Shown piece after piece: positions 24,775 to 33,189 of a stretch of 64,000 bases of DNA (position 1 is its first letter; every line of letters begins with the position of its first letter). Below the pieces are notes generated by a model that was not told the DNA's origin, searched no databases, and saw only the letters and a program-made list of their open reading frames with translations. The stretch spans positions 1,674,001-1,738,000 of the forward strand of contig NZ_CAKAKL010000001.1 in NCBI RefSeq assembly GCF_916619195.1, given 5' to 3'. This DNA comes from Inquilinus sp. Marseille-Q2685. Its GTDB lineage: Bacteria; Pseudomonadota; Alphaproteobacteria; DSM-16000; Inquilinaceae. A program made the position numbers and the translations under genes.

Positions 24775-24811
24775 CCCCCCTCCCCTCGCGGGAGGGGGTC
24801 AGGGGGAGGGG
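24775..24811. repeat. GC-rich palindromic repeat, copy C
   Basis: CCCCTCCCCTCGCGGGAGGGGG then GTCAGGGGGAGGGG in the 80-bp gap after the binding-protein gene. Same family as the pair at 5362 and 5475. As in urt, the repeat separates the binding-protein gene from the membrane-complex genes, where an mRNA-stabilising hairpin would raise receptor levels. Confidence 0.75.
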
Positions 24812-24843
24812 TTCTCGCGACCAGCACAGGCGGACTTCCGAGC

Positions 24844-26352
24844 ATGACCGACATCGTCCTCGCCATGGAGGGGATCTCCAAGACCTATCCGGGCGTGCAG
24901 GCGCTGAAGGATGTCAGCCTGACCGTCCGCCGCGGCGAGGTGGTCGGGCTGATCGGCGAGAACGGGGCCGGCAAGTCGACGCTGATGAAGATCCTGGGCG
25001 GGGTCGAGGCGCCGACCACCGGCACCGTCACCGTCGGCGGCACGCAGCGCACGGCCCTGACGGTGCAGGAGGCGATCGCCGCCGGCATCGCCTTCGTGCA
25101 TCAGGAATTGAACCTTTTCGACAATCTCGACGTCGCCGCCAACGTCTTCATCGGGCGCGAGCCGCGGCGCTTCGGCCCGCTGAAGCTGATCGACACCACG
25201 CGGTTGCACGCCGACACGCAAAGGCTGCTCGACCGCCTCGGCGTCGATTTCGGGCCGGCCACGCCGCTGGCCGAGCTGTCGATCGCCCAGCAGCAGATGG
25301 TGGAGATCGCCAAGGCGCTGTCGCTCGACGCCCGCATCATCATCATGGACGAGCCGACCTCGAGCCTGACCATCGCCGAGACCCAGACGCTGCTGCGCGT
25401 GGTCGGCGAGCTGAAGGCCGCCGGAGTGGCCACCATCTTCATCACCCACCGGCTGGGCGAGATCGAGGCCTGCGCCGACCGCGTGGTCTGCCTGCGCGAT
25501 GGCCGGCTGGTCGGGGCGCTGGACCGCGACGAGATCCATCACGACCGCATGGTGCGGATGATGGTCGGGCGCGACCTGCGGGCGCTGTACATCCCGCCCG
25601 CCGTCGCGGCGCAGCCCGACGCGGTCGAGATCCGCGGCGTTCGCACCGCGACATATCCGGACCATGAGGTGACGCTGTCGGTCGGCCGCGGCGAGATCGT
25701 GGGCCTGGCCGGCCTGGTCGGCTCCGGCCGCACCGAGCTGGCGCGCGCCGTGTTCGGCATCGACCGGATGCTGGCCGGCGAGATCCGCCTGGACGGCAAG
25801 CCGCTCACCATCGGCACGCCGCGCGCGGCCATTGCCCAGGGCCTGTTCCTGGTGCCGGAGGACCGCAAGCGCAGCGGCCTGGTGCTGGACATGACCATCG
25901 CCGAGAACGTCACCCTGCCCGGCCTTCGGCGCGTCGCCAGGCGCTGGCTGATCGACGGCCGCGGCGAGACGAAGGAGGCCGAGGCCCAGCGCGAGAAGCT
26001 GCGCATCCGCACGCCGTCCGTCACCACCACCGCGCTGAAGCTGTCCGGCGGCAACCAGCAGAAGATCGTGCTGGCGAAGTGGCTGGCGCTGCAGCCGCGC
26101 TTCCTGATCTTCGACGAGCCGACGCGCGGCATCGATGTCGGGGCCAAGTCCGAGATCTACCAGCTGATGCGCAACCTGGCCGACCGCGGCGTGCCGATCC
26201 TGATGATCTCCAGCGACATGGAGGAGGTGATCGGCGTCAGCGACCGCATCGCGGTGATGCATGAGGGTCGGATCAGCGGCATTCTCAGCCGTGACCAGTT
26301 CAATGAACCCAATGTGATGCAGCTCGCCGTCGGCCGGCCGCTGGCGGCGTAG
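24844..26352 (+). CDS. Sugar ABC transporter ATP-binding protein (RbsA family)
   Basis: 502-residue double ATPase. First domain: Walker A GENGAGKST near residue 38, Walker B IIIMDEPTSSL; second domain has the degenerate GLVGSGRTEL in place of Walker A, as usual for RbsA/MglA. The second signature is LSGGNQQKIVLAKWL, then FLIFDEPTRGIDVG. ATG at 24844. The permease gene follows 30 bp downstream. Confidence 0.93.
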   Translation: MTDIVLAMEGISKTYPGVQALKDVSLTVRRGEVVGLIGENGAGKSTLMKILGGVEAPTTGTVTVGGTQRTALTVQEAIAAGIAFVHQELNLFDNLDVAANVFIGREPRRFGPLKLIDTTRLHADTQRLLDRLGVDFGPATPLAELSIAQQQMVEIAKALSLDARIIIMDEPTSSLTIAETQTLLRVVGELKAAGVATIFITHRLGEIEACADRVVCLRDGRLVGALDRDEIHHDRMVRMMVGRDLRALYIPPAVAAQPDAVEIRGVRTATYPDHEVTLSVGRGEIVGLAGLVGSGRTELARAVFGIDRMLAGEIRLDGKPLTIGTPRAAIAQGLFLVPEDRKRSGLVLDMTIAENVTLPGLRRVARRWLIDGRGETKEAEAQREKLRIRTPSVTTTALKLSGGNQQKIVLAKWLALQPRFLIFDEPTRGIDVGAKSEIYQLMRNLADRGVPILMISSDMEEVIGVSDRIAVMHEGRISGILSRDQFNEPNVMQLAVGRPLAA

Positions 26353-26382
26353 GGAAAAGGCACCGGGAGGACGTCGGGGACG

Positions 26383-27393
26383 ATGAGGAAGGAACTGGGG
26401 CTGGCGGTCCTGATCCTGGTGATCGGCTGCGTTGTGGCGCTGCTGCAGCCGCGCTTCATTTCGGCGGTGAACCTGTTCAACAGGGCCAATCTGGTCGGCC
26501 TGTACGGGCTGTTCTCGATCGGCCAGGGGCTGGTGATCATCACCGCCGGCATCGAGCTATCGGTCGGGTCGATGTTCGCGCTGATCGGCGTCGTCTTCGT
26601 CGACATGGTGGTGAACTGGGGCTGGTCCTGGCCGCTGGCGCTGGCCGCCGCCATCGCCATGGGCGGGGTGTTCGGCGCCATCCACGGCTTCCTGGTCGCC
26701 CGGGTCGGCATCCAGCCCTTCGTCGTCACCCTCTGCGCCCTGCTGATCTACCGCGGCGCCGCCCGCTACTACACCGACGACGCCACCGTCGGCTTCGGCT
26801 ATGGCGGCGATTTCGACACGCTGGCGAACTTCGCCACCGGCCGCAGCTTCGGCCTTCCCAACACCTTCCTCACCATGGTGGTGGTGGCGCTGGTGATGTG
26901 GGTGGTGCTGCACCGCTCGGTGTTCGGCCGCTATCTCTTCGCCGTCGGCAAGAACGAGGAGGCGGCGCGCTATTCCGGCATCAGCACCCGCGCCGTGATC
27001 GCCTCGGCCTATGTCATCTGCGGGCTCCTGGCCGGCCTCGCGGCCGTGTTTCTCGCGTTCTACACGAACTCGATCCAGCCCTCGGCGCACGGCAATTTCT
27101 ACGAGCTCTACGCCATCGCCGCGGCGGTGCTGGGCGGCTGCTCGCTGCGCGGCGGCGAAGGCTCGATCCTCGGCATCATTCTCGGCACCGTTCTGCTGCA
27201 GGTGCTGCAGAACCTGGTCAACCTGCTCGGCATCCCCTCCTCGCTCAACTTCGCGGTGATGGGCACGGTGATCCTGATCGGCGTGCTGGCCGACCAGCAT
27301 CTGCAGAAGCTGCGCGCCGCCCGCCAGGCCCGCGCCGTCCCGGCCGCGGCCGATCGGGCGCCGGCGGTGGCGGGATCGGCGCCGAAGCCTTGA
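26383..27393 (+). CDS. Sugar ABC transporter permease (RbsC family)
   Basis: 336-residue inner-membrane permease with eight to ten hydrophobic segments. LVIITAGIELSVGSMFALIG near residue 45 and AAAVLGGCSLRGGEGSILG near 245 are the hallmark permease stretches of the RbsC/XylH family. The C-terminal tail is Ala/Arg-rich and cytoplasmic. Last gene of the sugar operon. Confidence 0.92.
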   Translation: MRKELGLAVLILVIGCVVALLQPRFISAVNLFNRANLVGLYGLFSIGQGLVIITAGIELSVGSMFALIGVVFVDMVVNWGWSWPLALAAAIAMGGVFGAIHGFLVARVGIQPFVVTLCALLIYRGAARYYTDDATVGFGYGGDFDTLANFATGRSFGLPNTFLTMVVVALVMWVVLHRSVFGRYLFAVGKNEEAARYSGISTRAVIASAYVICGLLAGLAAVFLAFYTNSIQPSAHGNFYELYAIAAAVLGGCSLRGGEGSILGIILGTVLLQVLQNLVNLLGIPSSLNFAVMGTVILIGVLADQHLQKLRAARQARAVPAAADRAPAVAGSAPKP

Positions 27394-27494
27394 CCGGGCG
27401 GTCCCGACGAAACGGCGTGCGCCGGGGCAGATCGAGGGTCATGATCATCCCGAGGCGTCACGGCTGACCGCGACGCCTTGGAAGGGAGTCGCCG

Positions 27495-28088
27495 ATGTCC
27501 GCATCCGCGATGCCGACCGTGGCGATCGTCGAGCCGCCCGAGAGCGAGCGGGCCATCGCCACCATCCTGCTGGCCTTCGCCGCCGACCCGATCGCCCGCT
27601 GGACCTACCCCGACCCGCAACAGTATCTGCTGCATTTCACAGGCTTTATCCGTGGCCTCGGCGGCACGGCCTTCGCCGACGGCACGGCCTGGCAGGTCGA
27701 CGATCACGCCGGGGCGGCACTGTGGCTGCGGCCGGGCGCCCATTCCGACGGAGAGGCCCTGGAAGCGCTGATCGCAGCGACCATCCCACGGGACAGACAG
27801 GGCGAGTTCGGCGCCATGGTCGAGCAGATGGCCCGGTACCACCCCACCGAGCCGCATTGGTATCTGCCCCTGATCGGCGTCGACCCGCTGCACCAAGGCA
27901 AGGGGTACGGCGCGGCGCTGCTGCAGGCCGCCCTGCGCCGCTGCGACCAGGACCATCTCCCGGCCTATCTCGACTCGACCAATCCGGCCAATATCGGGCT
28001 GTACCGGCGGCACGGCTTCGAGATCATGGGGACGATCCAGACGGAGTCTTCGCCGCTCCTGACCCCGATGCGGCGCGCCGCGCGCTGA
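27495..28088 (+). CDS. GNAT-family N-acetyltransferase
   Basis: 197-residue acetyl-CoA-dependent acetyltransferase. The acetyl-CoA loop is GVDPLHQGKGYGAALL near residues 128-143, followed by YLDSTNPANIGLYRRHGFEI, the normal GNAT end. ATG at 27495 follows GAAGGGAG. Its substrate is unknown; neighbours give no clear clue. Confidence 0.88.
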   Translation: MSASAMPTVAIVEPPESERAIATILLAFAADPIARWTYPDPQQYLLHFTGFIRGLGGTAFADGTAWQVDDHAGAALWLRPGAHSDGEALEALIAATIPRDRQGEFGAMVEQMARYHPTEPHWYLPLIGVDPLHQGKGYGAALLQAALRRCDQDHLPAYLDSTNPANIGLYRRHGFEIMGTIQTESSPLLTPMRRAAR

Positions 28089-28094
28089 TCGCCC

Positions 28095-28123
28095 GGACGG
28101 ATGCACGCCGGGACAATCCGTCC
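28095..28123 (+). terminator. Hairpin after the acetyltransferase gene
   Basis: GGACGGAT-N13-ATCCGTCC, perfect 8-bp arms starting 7 bp after the stop codon. No U-run follows, so termination activity is uncertain. Confidence 0.4.
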
Positions 28124-28178
28124 TGCTCCGGAATTGGGCAGCATCGATGATCCTGTGACCGGTTCTTGAGCGATCCGA

Positions 28179-28214
28179 CGGGACAAGCCCGCCATTCGGG
28201 GCGGCTTTGTCCCG
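28179..28214. promoter_or_regulatory. Long imperfect inverted repeat upstream of the NarK promoter
   Basis: CGGGACAAGCCCGCC and GGCGGCTTTGTCCCG pair at 13 of 15 positions around a six-base loop. It ends 33 bp before the sigma-54-like element; it may be a regulator site or simply a hairpin. Confidence 0.4.
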
Positions 28215-28246
28215 AGAACTCCCATGCCTTCTCCGGACAGGCAAGT

Positions 28247-28261
28247 TGGCACGATTCCTGC
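28247..28261 (+). promoter_or_regulatory. Sigma-54-like promoter of the NarK-type gene
   Basis: TGGCACG-ATTC-CTGC matches the RpoN consensus except for the first T of TTGC. It lies 53 bp upstream of the ATG at 28314. It links this transporter to the same nitrogen control as the nas operon (inference). Confidence 0.7.
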
Positions 28262-28313
28262 GGGATGCGATCCGGCCGCGAAGGCCGGTTCAGTATCGCG
28301 TCCCGGAGCATCC

Positions 28314-29561
28314 ATGGCCGACGTCAATCCACCGCCTGTAAGCCCGACCGCCACTGCCCAGCGGGCGCTGTGGATCTCGACCGTGGCCTTCACCCTGTGC
28401 TTCGCGGTCTGGACGCTGTTCGCGATCATCGGCATCCGCATCAAGCAGGAGCTCGGCCTGAGCGAAGCCGAATTCGGCCTTCTCATCGGCCTGCCGGTGC
28501 TGACCGGATCGCTCAGCCGCATCCTGCTGGGCATCTGGACCGGCCGGTACGGCGGCAGGCTGGTCTACACCGCGACGATGCTGTCTGCCGCCGCGGCGAC
28601 GTTCCTGCTGTCCCGCGCCAGCACCTATCCCGAGATGCTGCTCGCGGGCCTCGGCGTCGGCCTCGCCGGCGGGTCCTTCGCCGTGGGCGTGACTTATGTG
28701 TCGCCCTTCTTTCCGCCGGACAGGCAGGGCACGGCGCTCGGCATCTTCGGGGCCGGCAATGTCGGCGCGGCGGTGACGAAGTTCCTCGCCCCTTTCGTCC
28801 TTCTGGCCTGGGGCTGGCAGGCGGTGGCGGAAATCTGGGCCCTGGGCCTCGCCGTCATGGCCGTCGTGTTCTGGTTCACCACCGGCGACGACCCGGACTA
28901 CCGCAGGCGCAAGCTCCACGGCCATGCGCCGAAGCCCTTCCTGCAGGAATTCGCCCCGCTGAAGAACCCGCGGGTCTGGCGCTTCTCGCTCTACTATTTC
29001 TTCGCTTTCGGCGGCTTCGTCGCCCTGTCGCTGTGGCTGCCGCGCTATCTCGTCGGGGCCTACGGCTTCGATCTCGAGACCGCCGGCATGGTCGCGACCG
29101 CCTATTCGATCCCCGGCAGCATCTTCCGCGCCTATGGCGGCGTCCTGTCGGACCGGGTCGGCGCCAGGGCCGTCATGTATCTGGTGTTCATGGTCTCCGC
29201 CGTGGCGACGGCGATCCTCGCGCTGCCGGCGACACCGCCCTTTGCGATCGGCCCGGTCGTCTTCGTCGTCGCCGTCTTCGTGCTCGGCTTCGTCATGAGC
29301 CTCGGCAAAGCCGCCGTCTTCAAGCACATCGCCGCCTATTATCCCGAGAGCATCGGGGCCGTCGGCGGGGTGGTCGGCATGGTCGGCGGGCTCGGCGGCT
29401 TCGTCCTGCCCGTCGCCTTCGGTGTCCTGAAGGACGTGACCGGCCTGTGGTCGAGCTGCTTCCTGCTCCTCTTTGTCCTCATCGCCGTCTCGCTGGGCTG
29501 GATGCACCTCACCATTCGCCGCATCCCTGCCTCCCCGACCCGTGCCGGCGCATCGGCCTGA
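28314..29561 (+). CDS. narK: MFS nitrate/nitrite transporter (NarK family)
   Basis: 415-residue major facilitator with about 12 membrane segments. GLLIGLPVLTGSLSRILLG and GNVGAAVTKFLAPF match the nitrate-porter signatures of NarK/NasA (the conserved G-N-x-G nitrate motif); a second Gly-rich motif is GGVVGMVGGLGGF. ATG at 28314 follows CGGAGCA; the frame is open to 28224 but that would cover the sigma-54-like promoter. It likely brings nitrate in or nitrite out alongside NrtABC. Some family members carry other anions, so the substrate is inferred. Confidence 0.88.
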   Translation: MADVNPPPVSPTATAQRALWISTVAFTLCFAVWTLFAIIGIRIKQELGLSEAEFGLLIGLPVLTGSLSRILLGIWTGRYGGRLVYTATMLSAAAATFLLSRASTYPEMLLAGLGVGLAGGSFAVGVTYVSPFFPPDRQGTALGIFGAGNVGAAVTKFLAPFVLLAWGWQAVAEIWALGLAVMAVVFWFTTGDDPDYRRRKLHGHAPKPFLQEFAPLKNPRVWRFSLYYFFAFGGFVALSLWLPRYLVGAYGFDLETAGMVATAYSIPGSIFRAYGGVLSDRVGARAVMYLVFMVSAVATAILALPATPPFAIGPVVFVVAVFVLGFVMSLGKAAVFKHIAAYYPESIGAVGGVVGMVGGLGGFVLPVAFGVLKDVTGLWSSCFLLLFVLIAVSLGWMHLTIRRIPASPTRAGASA

Positions 29562-29625
29562 CCCGACCTGGGGCGGGGTTTCGCGCCGGATTGACCGCGC
29601 CGGCCCCGCCCCGTATCTTGCCGCC

Positions 29626-29721
29626 ATGCTTCGAGCCGCTTCCCATCGCCTGCAACAACACCGCCGCAATCCGGCGGTCGCTGTCGCCTGCGCGCCCGGG
29701 GCGAAGCCGCGGTCCTCCTGA
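29626..29721 (+). CDS. Possible leader peptide upstream of lysE
   Basis: 31-codon frame starting ATG CTT CGA, product MLRAASHRLQQHRRNPAVAV then ACAPGAKPRSS. It is rich in Arg and His near the start and lies 28 bp before a strong intrinsic terminator. That is the layout of an amino-acid attenuator, and the downstream gene is a basic amino-acid exporter family member. No clear run of one regulatory codon exists, and no good ribosome site is seen, so this is tentative. Confidence 0.35.
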   Translation: MLRAASHRLQQHRRNPAVAVACAPGAKPRSS

Positions 29722-29749
29722 CCGGCGGCTGACGGCCCGACGCACGACG

Positions 29750-29773
29750 CCCCGCCACACCGGCGGGGTTTTT
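29750..29773 (+). terminator. Intrinsic terminator before lysE
   Basis: CCCCGCC-ACACC-GGCGGGG followed by TTTTT. It ends 42 bp before the lysE start, so it is either the end of the upstream transcript or an attenuator of lysE. Confidence 0.75.
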
Positions 29774-29814
29774 CACATCCGATCCTCGCCGGCCTCCTGC
29801 CTTCGGAGAGCCCG

Positions 29815-30432
29815 ATGATCGACCCGCACCTCCTCCTCGCCTTCATCGCCACCGTCGCCCTGGTCATCCTGATCCCGGGGCCGAACGTGGCCCTGATCGT
29901 CGCCAACAGCGTCGCCTGGGGGCCGCGCTACGGTCTCTTGACCGTGTTCGGCACCAGCTCAGCCATGATGCTGCAGCTCGGCCTGACCGCCCTCGGCATG
30001 GCCGAGGCGCTGGGCACCGCCGGCGGCTGGTTCGAGACGCTGCGCTGGATCGGCGTCGCCTATCTGCTCTGGCTCGGCATCGCTCATTGGCGCGCCCCGC
30101 CGGCCGACCTGACCCGGATCGCGGCGCAGCCGAAATCCGCCAGGGCGATCTACGGCCGCGCCCTGCTGGTGTCGCTGACCAATCCGAAGACGCTGCTGTT
30201 CTACGGCGCCTTCTTCCCGCAGTTCGTCGACCCGGCACGGCCGGCCGGCGCCCAGGTGGCGTTGCTGTCGGCGGTGTTCCTGCTGCTGGCGGTGACGCTC
30301 GACAGCGGCTGGGCCCTGCTGGCCGGCCGCGCCCGGACCCTGCTGGCCCGCCATGGCCGGCTGCGGCAGAGGATCACCGGCGGCCTGCTGGTCGGCGCCG
30401 GCCTCGGCCTGGCCCTCGCCCGCGGCAGGTGA
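29815..30432 (+). CDS. LysE-family amino-acid exporter
   Basis: 205-residue inner-membrane exporter with five to six hydrophobic segments. The family opening LVILIPGPNVALIVANSVAW is clear, as is SLTNPKTLLFYGAFFPQFVD. LysE/RhtB proteins export lysine, threonine, homoserine and similar compounds; the substrate here is unknown. ATG at 29815 follows GGAGAG. Confidence 0.9.
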   Translation: MIDPHLLLAFIATVALVILIPGPNVALIVANSVAWGPRYGLLTVFGTSSAMMLQLGLTALGMAEALGTAGGWFETLRWIGVAYLLWLGIAHWRAPPADLTRIAAQPKSARAIYGRALLVSLTNPKTLLFYGAFFPQFVDPARPAGAQVALLSAVFLLLAVTLDSGWALLAGRARTLLARHGRLRQRITGGLLVGAGLGLALARGR

Positions 30433-30453
30433 GCGGTTCCGCGCCTGTCGCCG

Positions 30454-31014
30454 TCATTCGACAATCGTCAGCCAAGGCCAGCGCGCCCGGTAGGCCTCGG
30501 CTTTGGCGCGGAACAGCTCGGGCGACGGATTCAGCGGGTTGGGCCGGAGCACGCCTTCGGCCATGTCCTCGAGCCCGTTCGGGGCGTAGAGCCGGCCCGT
30601 CGCCACCTCGATGCCGATGCAGGTGCATTGCACGAGATAGCGGTCGATGCCGTCGGTGGCCGAGCGCAGCCGCGGATAGGCGCCGCCGAAGCGCTTCTGG
30701 TACCAGAGATGGACCCGCGCCTGGTTCTTCACCTCGACCGGCGCGCCGAGATCCGCGAACAGGGCGGCGGCCTCGCGGATCACCGCATCCTCCGCCTCCC
30801 AGGACAGGTCGCGGTCGTCGAAATAGAAGACGTCGTAATCCTTGACCGACGCCTCCGGCGGCCGGCCGGAGCGCCGGTTCCACACCGCCTGGAACAGGCA
30901 GCCGGCGGTCAGGAAGCATTGCGGCAGCCCGAGCCGCGGCAGCCGCTCCATCAGCGCGGCGTTCACCGGGTTCTCCATCGCCTGGGCGATGACGGTCTCG
31001 GCGGAGATCGGCAT
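30454..31014 (-). CDS. Nucleotidyltransferase-like protein (DUF925/NTP_transf_6 type)
   Basis: 186-residue protein resembling the DUF925 nucleotidyltransferase group: FLTAGCLFQAVWNRRSG, then DYDVFYFDDRDLSWEAED with the acidic D-x-D-x(4)-D pattern expected for metal binding, and VEVKNQARVHLWYQKRFG. Its reaction is unknown. The neighbour at 31022 reads in the same direction with only 7 bp between, suggesting a small operon with the NAD-binding protein and possibly rluC. Confidence 0.8.
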   Translation of the reverse strand: MPISAETVIAQAMENPVNAALMERLPRLGLPQCFLTAGCLFQAVWNRRSGRPPEASVKDYDVFYFDDRDLSWEAEDAVIREAAALFADLGAPVEVKNQARVHLWYQKRFGGAYPRLRSATDGIDRYLVQCTCIGIEVATGRLYAPNGLEDMAEGVLRPNPLNPSPELFRAKAEAYRARWPWLTIVE

Positions 31015-31021
31015 GGCTACT

Positions 31022-31564
31022 CTATTCCCGGGCTTCCAGCGCCTGTCGGAACGCCTCGACCAGCCTGTCGTCGTCCCAATGATTCCGGCGCAGCCAGTCC
31101 GGTGCCGCGGCCAGCGCCGCCGGGTCGTGCGGCACCCAGCCGATGCGGATCACTCGGGCCGAGCGCGGCTTCATCGCATACATCGCCGCCAGGCTCTCCA
31201 GCGCCAGCTTGGACCGGCCATAGCTGTTGATCGCGGCTCCGTTCTTCGGCGCGGCCCAGTCGGAAGAGGCCACGACGATCCGCCCGACGCCCTGCGCCGC
31301 GCAGGCGGCGAACAGCCGGGCGGCGTCGATCACCGCCTGCCAGTGCACCGCTTCCGGCGCGTCCGGGTCCGCCGAGGTCGCCAGATGGATCAGCGCGTCG
31401 ACGTCCCGCAGGGCCGCGGCAATCGCCGGCTCCCGGTAATCGATCGTCGAGAGGTCGGCCCGGATCTCGGCCCCCGCCGCCCGGTCGATGCCGATGCATC
31501 CCGGAAAGGCCCGGCGCAGCCGCCGCCCGATAGTGCCCTCGGATCCGGTGATGATCAGCGTCAC
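31022..31564 (-). CDS. Short NAD-dependent epimerase/dehydratase-like protein
   Basis: 180-residue Rossmann protein. It opens with MTLIITGSEGTIGRRLRRAF, the NAD-binding glycine motif of extended SDRs, has IHLATSADPD, VVASSDWAAPK and a YGRSK catalytic Y-x-x-x-K. The family normally runs to 250 residues or more, so the C-terminal substrate domain is very short. Function unknown; it may be a minimal or trimmed epimerase. Confidence 0.8.
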   Translation of the reverse strand: MTLIITGSEGTIGRRLRRAFPGCIGIDRAAGAEIRADLSTIDYREPAIAAALRDVDALIHLATSADPDAPEAVHWQAVIDAARLFAACAAQGVGRIVVASSDWAAPKNGAAINSYGRSKLALESLAAMYAMKPRSARVIRIGWVPHDPAALAAAPDWLRRNHWDDDRLVEAFRQALEARE

Positions 31565-31584
31565 GATCCGCTCCGACGCACCGC

Positions 31585-32670
31585 CTAGTCTTCCGGCCCC
31601 TCCGGCTTCGCCTTCGGGTCAAAGTCGAAGTAGCGGAAGGTCGTCGCCATGTGCGGCGGCAGGGGGGCGGTGACGTCGATCGTGCCGCGCGCCGGGTGCG
31701 GCAGCACCAGCCGGCGGGCATGCAGATGCAGCTGGCGCGGCAGCTCCGCCCCGGCGATCACGGCCTTGCCGGCGCCGTACTTGCCGTCGCCCAGGATCGG
31801 CGTGCCCAGCGCCGCCATGTGCAGGCGCAGCTGATGGGTGCGGCCGGTGAGCGGCCACAGCGCGACGAAGGCGGCGTGCCGGGCCGCGGCCTCGACCACC
31901 GTGTAGTCGGTGACCGCGCGCTGCCCCTCTTCGTCGCCGTCCTCGACCACGCGGCCGACATTGTTCGGCGACCGCGCCAGAGCCAGGTCGATGCGGCCCT
32001 GATGCGGCTGCGGCACGCCGGCCGTCACCGCCCAGTATTCCTTGCGCGTGGCGCGCTCGCGAAAGGCCTCGCTGAGCCGCCGCGTCGCCTTGGCGGTGCG
32101 GCCGATCAGCAGCACGCCCGAGGTTTCCTGGTCCAGCCGGTGGATCAGCCGCGGCCGCTCCTTCGCGTCGAACTGCAGATGATCGAGCAGCCCGTCGACA
32201 TGCGCCTTGACCTTGCCCCCGCCCTGCGTCGCCAGGCCGGACGGCTTGTTCAGCACGATCACGTCGTCGTCGATCAGGAGGATAGTGCGCTTCAGCTCCG
32301 CCGCCAGCCCCTCCGCCTTCTCGGCCCTCAGCGGCATCGGCGCGCGCGGCACCGGCGCCTGCGCCGCAGCCTCGTCGAGCGGCGGGATGCGGACGGTCTG
32401 GCCGGCCTCCAGCCGCTGCGCCGCCTTGGCGCGCTTGCCGTCGACCCGGATCTGGCCGGTGCGCAGCAGCTTCTCCAGCCTGCCATGGGTCAGGCCCGGG
32501 AAGCGCTGGCGGAACCAGCGGTCCAGCCGCAGTTCGCCGTCGTCCTGCGACACCGCGACGGTCTGCACCGCGCGCGGCGCAGGATCGCCTGACCGCGGGG
32601 TGGCGCCGGCCGCGGGCTTCGGCGCAGGATGGTCTTTTCGGGTCGGCGGCGGGGCGGGCGTTCGGCTCAT
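31585..32670 (-). CDS. rluC: Ribosomal large-subunit pseudouridine synthase, RluC-type
   Basis: 361-residue RNA-modifying enzyme converting uridine to pseudouridine in 23S rRNA. An N-terminal basic linker is followed by an S4 RNA-binding domain (LRLDRWFRQRFPGLTHGRLE near 48-67). The catalytic domain contains HRLDQETSGVLLIGRT, with the catalytic Asp, and GRTHQLRLHMAALGTPILGD. Target positions cannot be told from sequence; RluC (955/2504/2580) is the closest pattern. Divergent from crcB with 32 bp between starts. Confidence 0.9.
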   Translation of the reverse strand: MSRTPAPPPTRKDHPAPKPAAGATPRSGDPAPRAVQTVAVSQDDGELRLDRWFRQRFPGLTHGRLEKLLRTGQIRVDGKRAKAAQRLEAGQTVRIPPLDEAAAQAPVPRAPMPLRAEKAEGLAAELKRTILLIDDDVIVLNKPSGLATQGGGKVKAHVDGLLDHLQFDAKERPRLIHRLDQETSGVLLIGRTAKATRRLSEAFRERATRKEYWAVTAGVPQPHQGRIDLALARSPNNVGRVVEDGDEEGQRAVTDYTVVEAAARHAAFVALWPLTGRTHQLRLHMAALGTPILGDGKYGAGKAVIAGAELPRQLHLHARRLVLPHPARGTIDVTAPLPPHMATTFRYFDFDPKAKPEGPED

Positions 32671-32702
32671 GCGGGTTGTGTAGCACGAGAGGGGATCGTC
32701 GC

Positions 32703-33101
32703 GTGGGGACTTATCTGTGGGTCGCGGCCGGCAGCGCGCTGGGCGGCATGGCGCGGTACTGGTGCTCCGGCTTCGTCGCCGAGCGCGCCGGCGAGGCCTT
32801 TCCTTGGGGCACGCTGATCATCAACGTCCTCGGCTCCTTCGTCATCGGCCTCTTCGGCGGCCTGACCGGGCCGGACGGTCGGTTCGTCGTCAGCCCGGAC
32901 ATGCGGATCTTCGTCATGGTCGGGCTGTGCGGCGGCTACACCACCTTCTCCTCCTTCAGCCTGCAGACGCTGGCGCTGATGCAGGACGGCGAATGGGCCC
33001 GGGCGGGCGCCAATGTGGTGCTGTCGGTGGTATTGTGCCTGGCCGCGGTCTGGCTCGGCGTCGTGGCGGCCGGGGCAATCAACGCGCTGAAAGGAGCGTA
33101 A
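32703..33101 (+). CDS. crcB: Fluoride channel CrcB/FluC
   Basis: 132-residue small membrane protein with four helices that exports fluoride as a dual-topology dimer. Hallmarks: GSALGGMARYWCSG, WGTLIINVLGSFVIG and GLCGGYTTFSSFSLQT. The GTG at 32703 (MGTYLWVAAGS) follows GAGGGGATC; the frame extends to 32676 without need. No fluoride riboswitch could be recognised in the short gap to the divergent rluC start. Confidence 0.93.
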   Translation: MGTYLWVAAGSALGGMARYWCSGFVAERAGEAFPWGTLIINVLGSFVIGLFGGLTGPDGRFVVSPDMRIFVMVGLCGGYTTFSSFSLQTLALMQDGEWARAGANVVLSVVLCLAAVWLGVVAAGAINALKGA

Positions 33102-33189
33102 CGGGACGAGATTTTCCCGCCATCCGTGCATAAAGGGATATTATCATCGAGTAAGGGGATCGAGTCGGCTCAGACATTGGGGGACGGCG

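Noticed and set aside
28224-28313. Longer N-terminus of the NarK-type protein
   Set aside because: It would cover the sigma-54-like promoter and adds a Pro/Gly-rich stretch unlike NarK N-termini; ATG at 28314 has a ribosome site.
32671-32702. Possible fluoride riboswitch before crcB
   Set aside because: The gap to the divergent rluC start is only 32 bp, too short for the crcB aptamer, and its conserved bases were not found.
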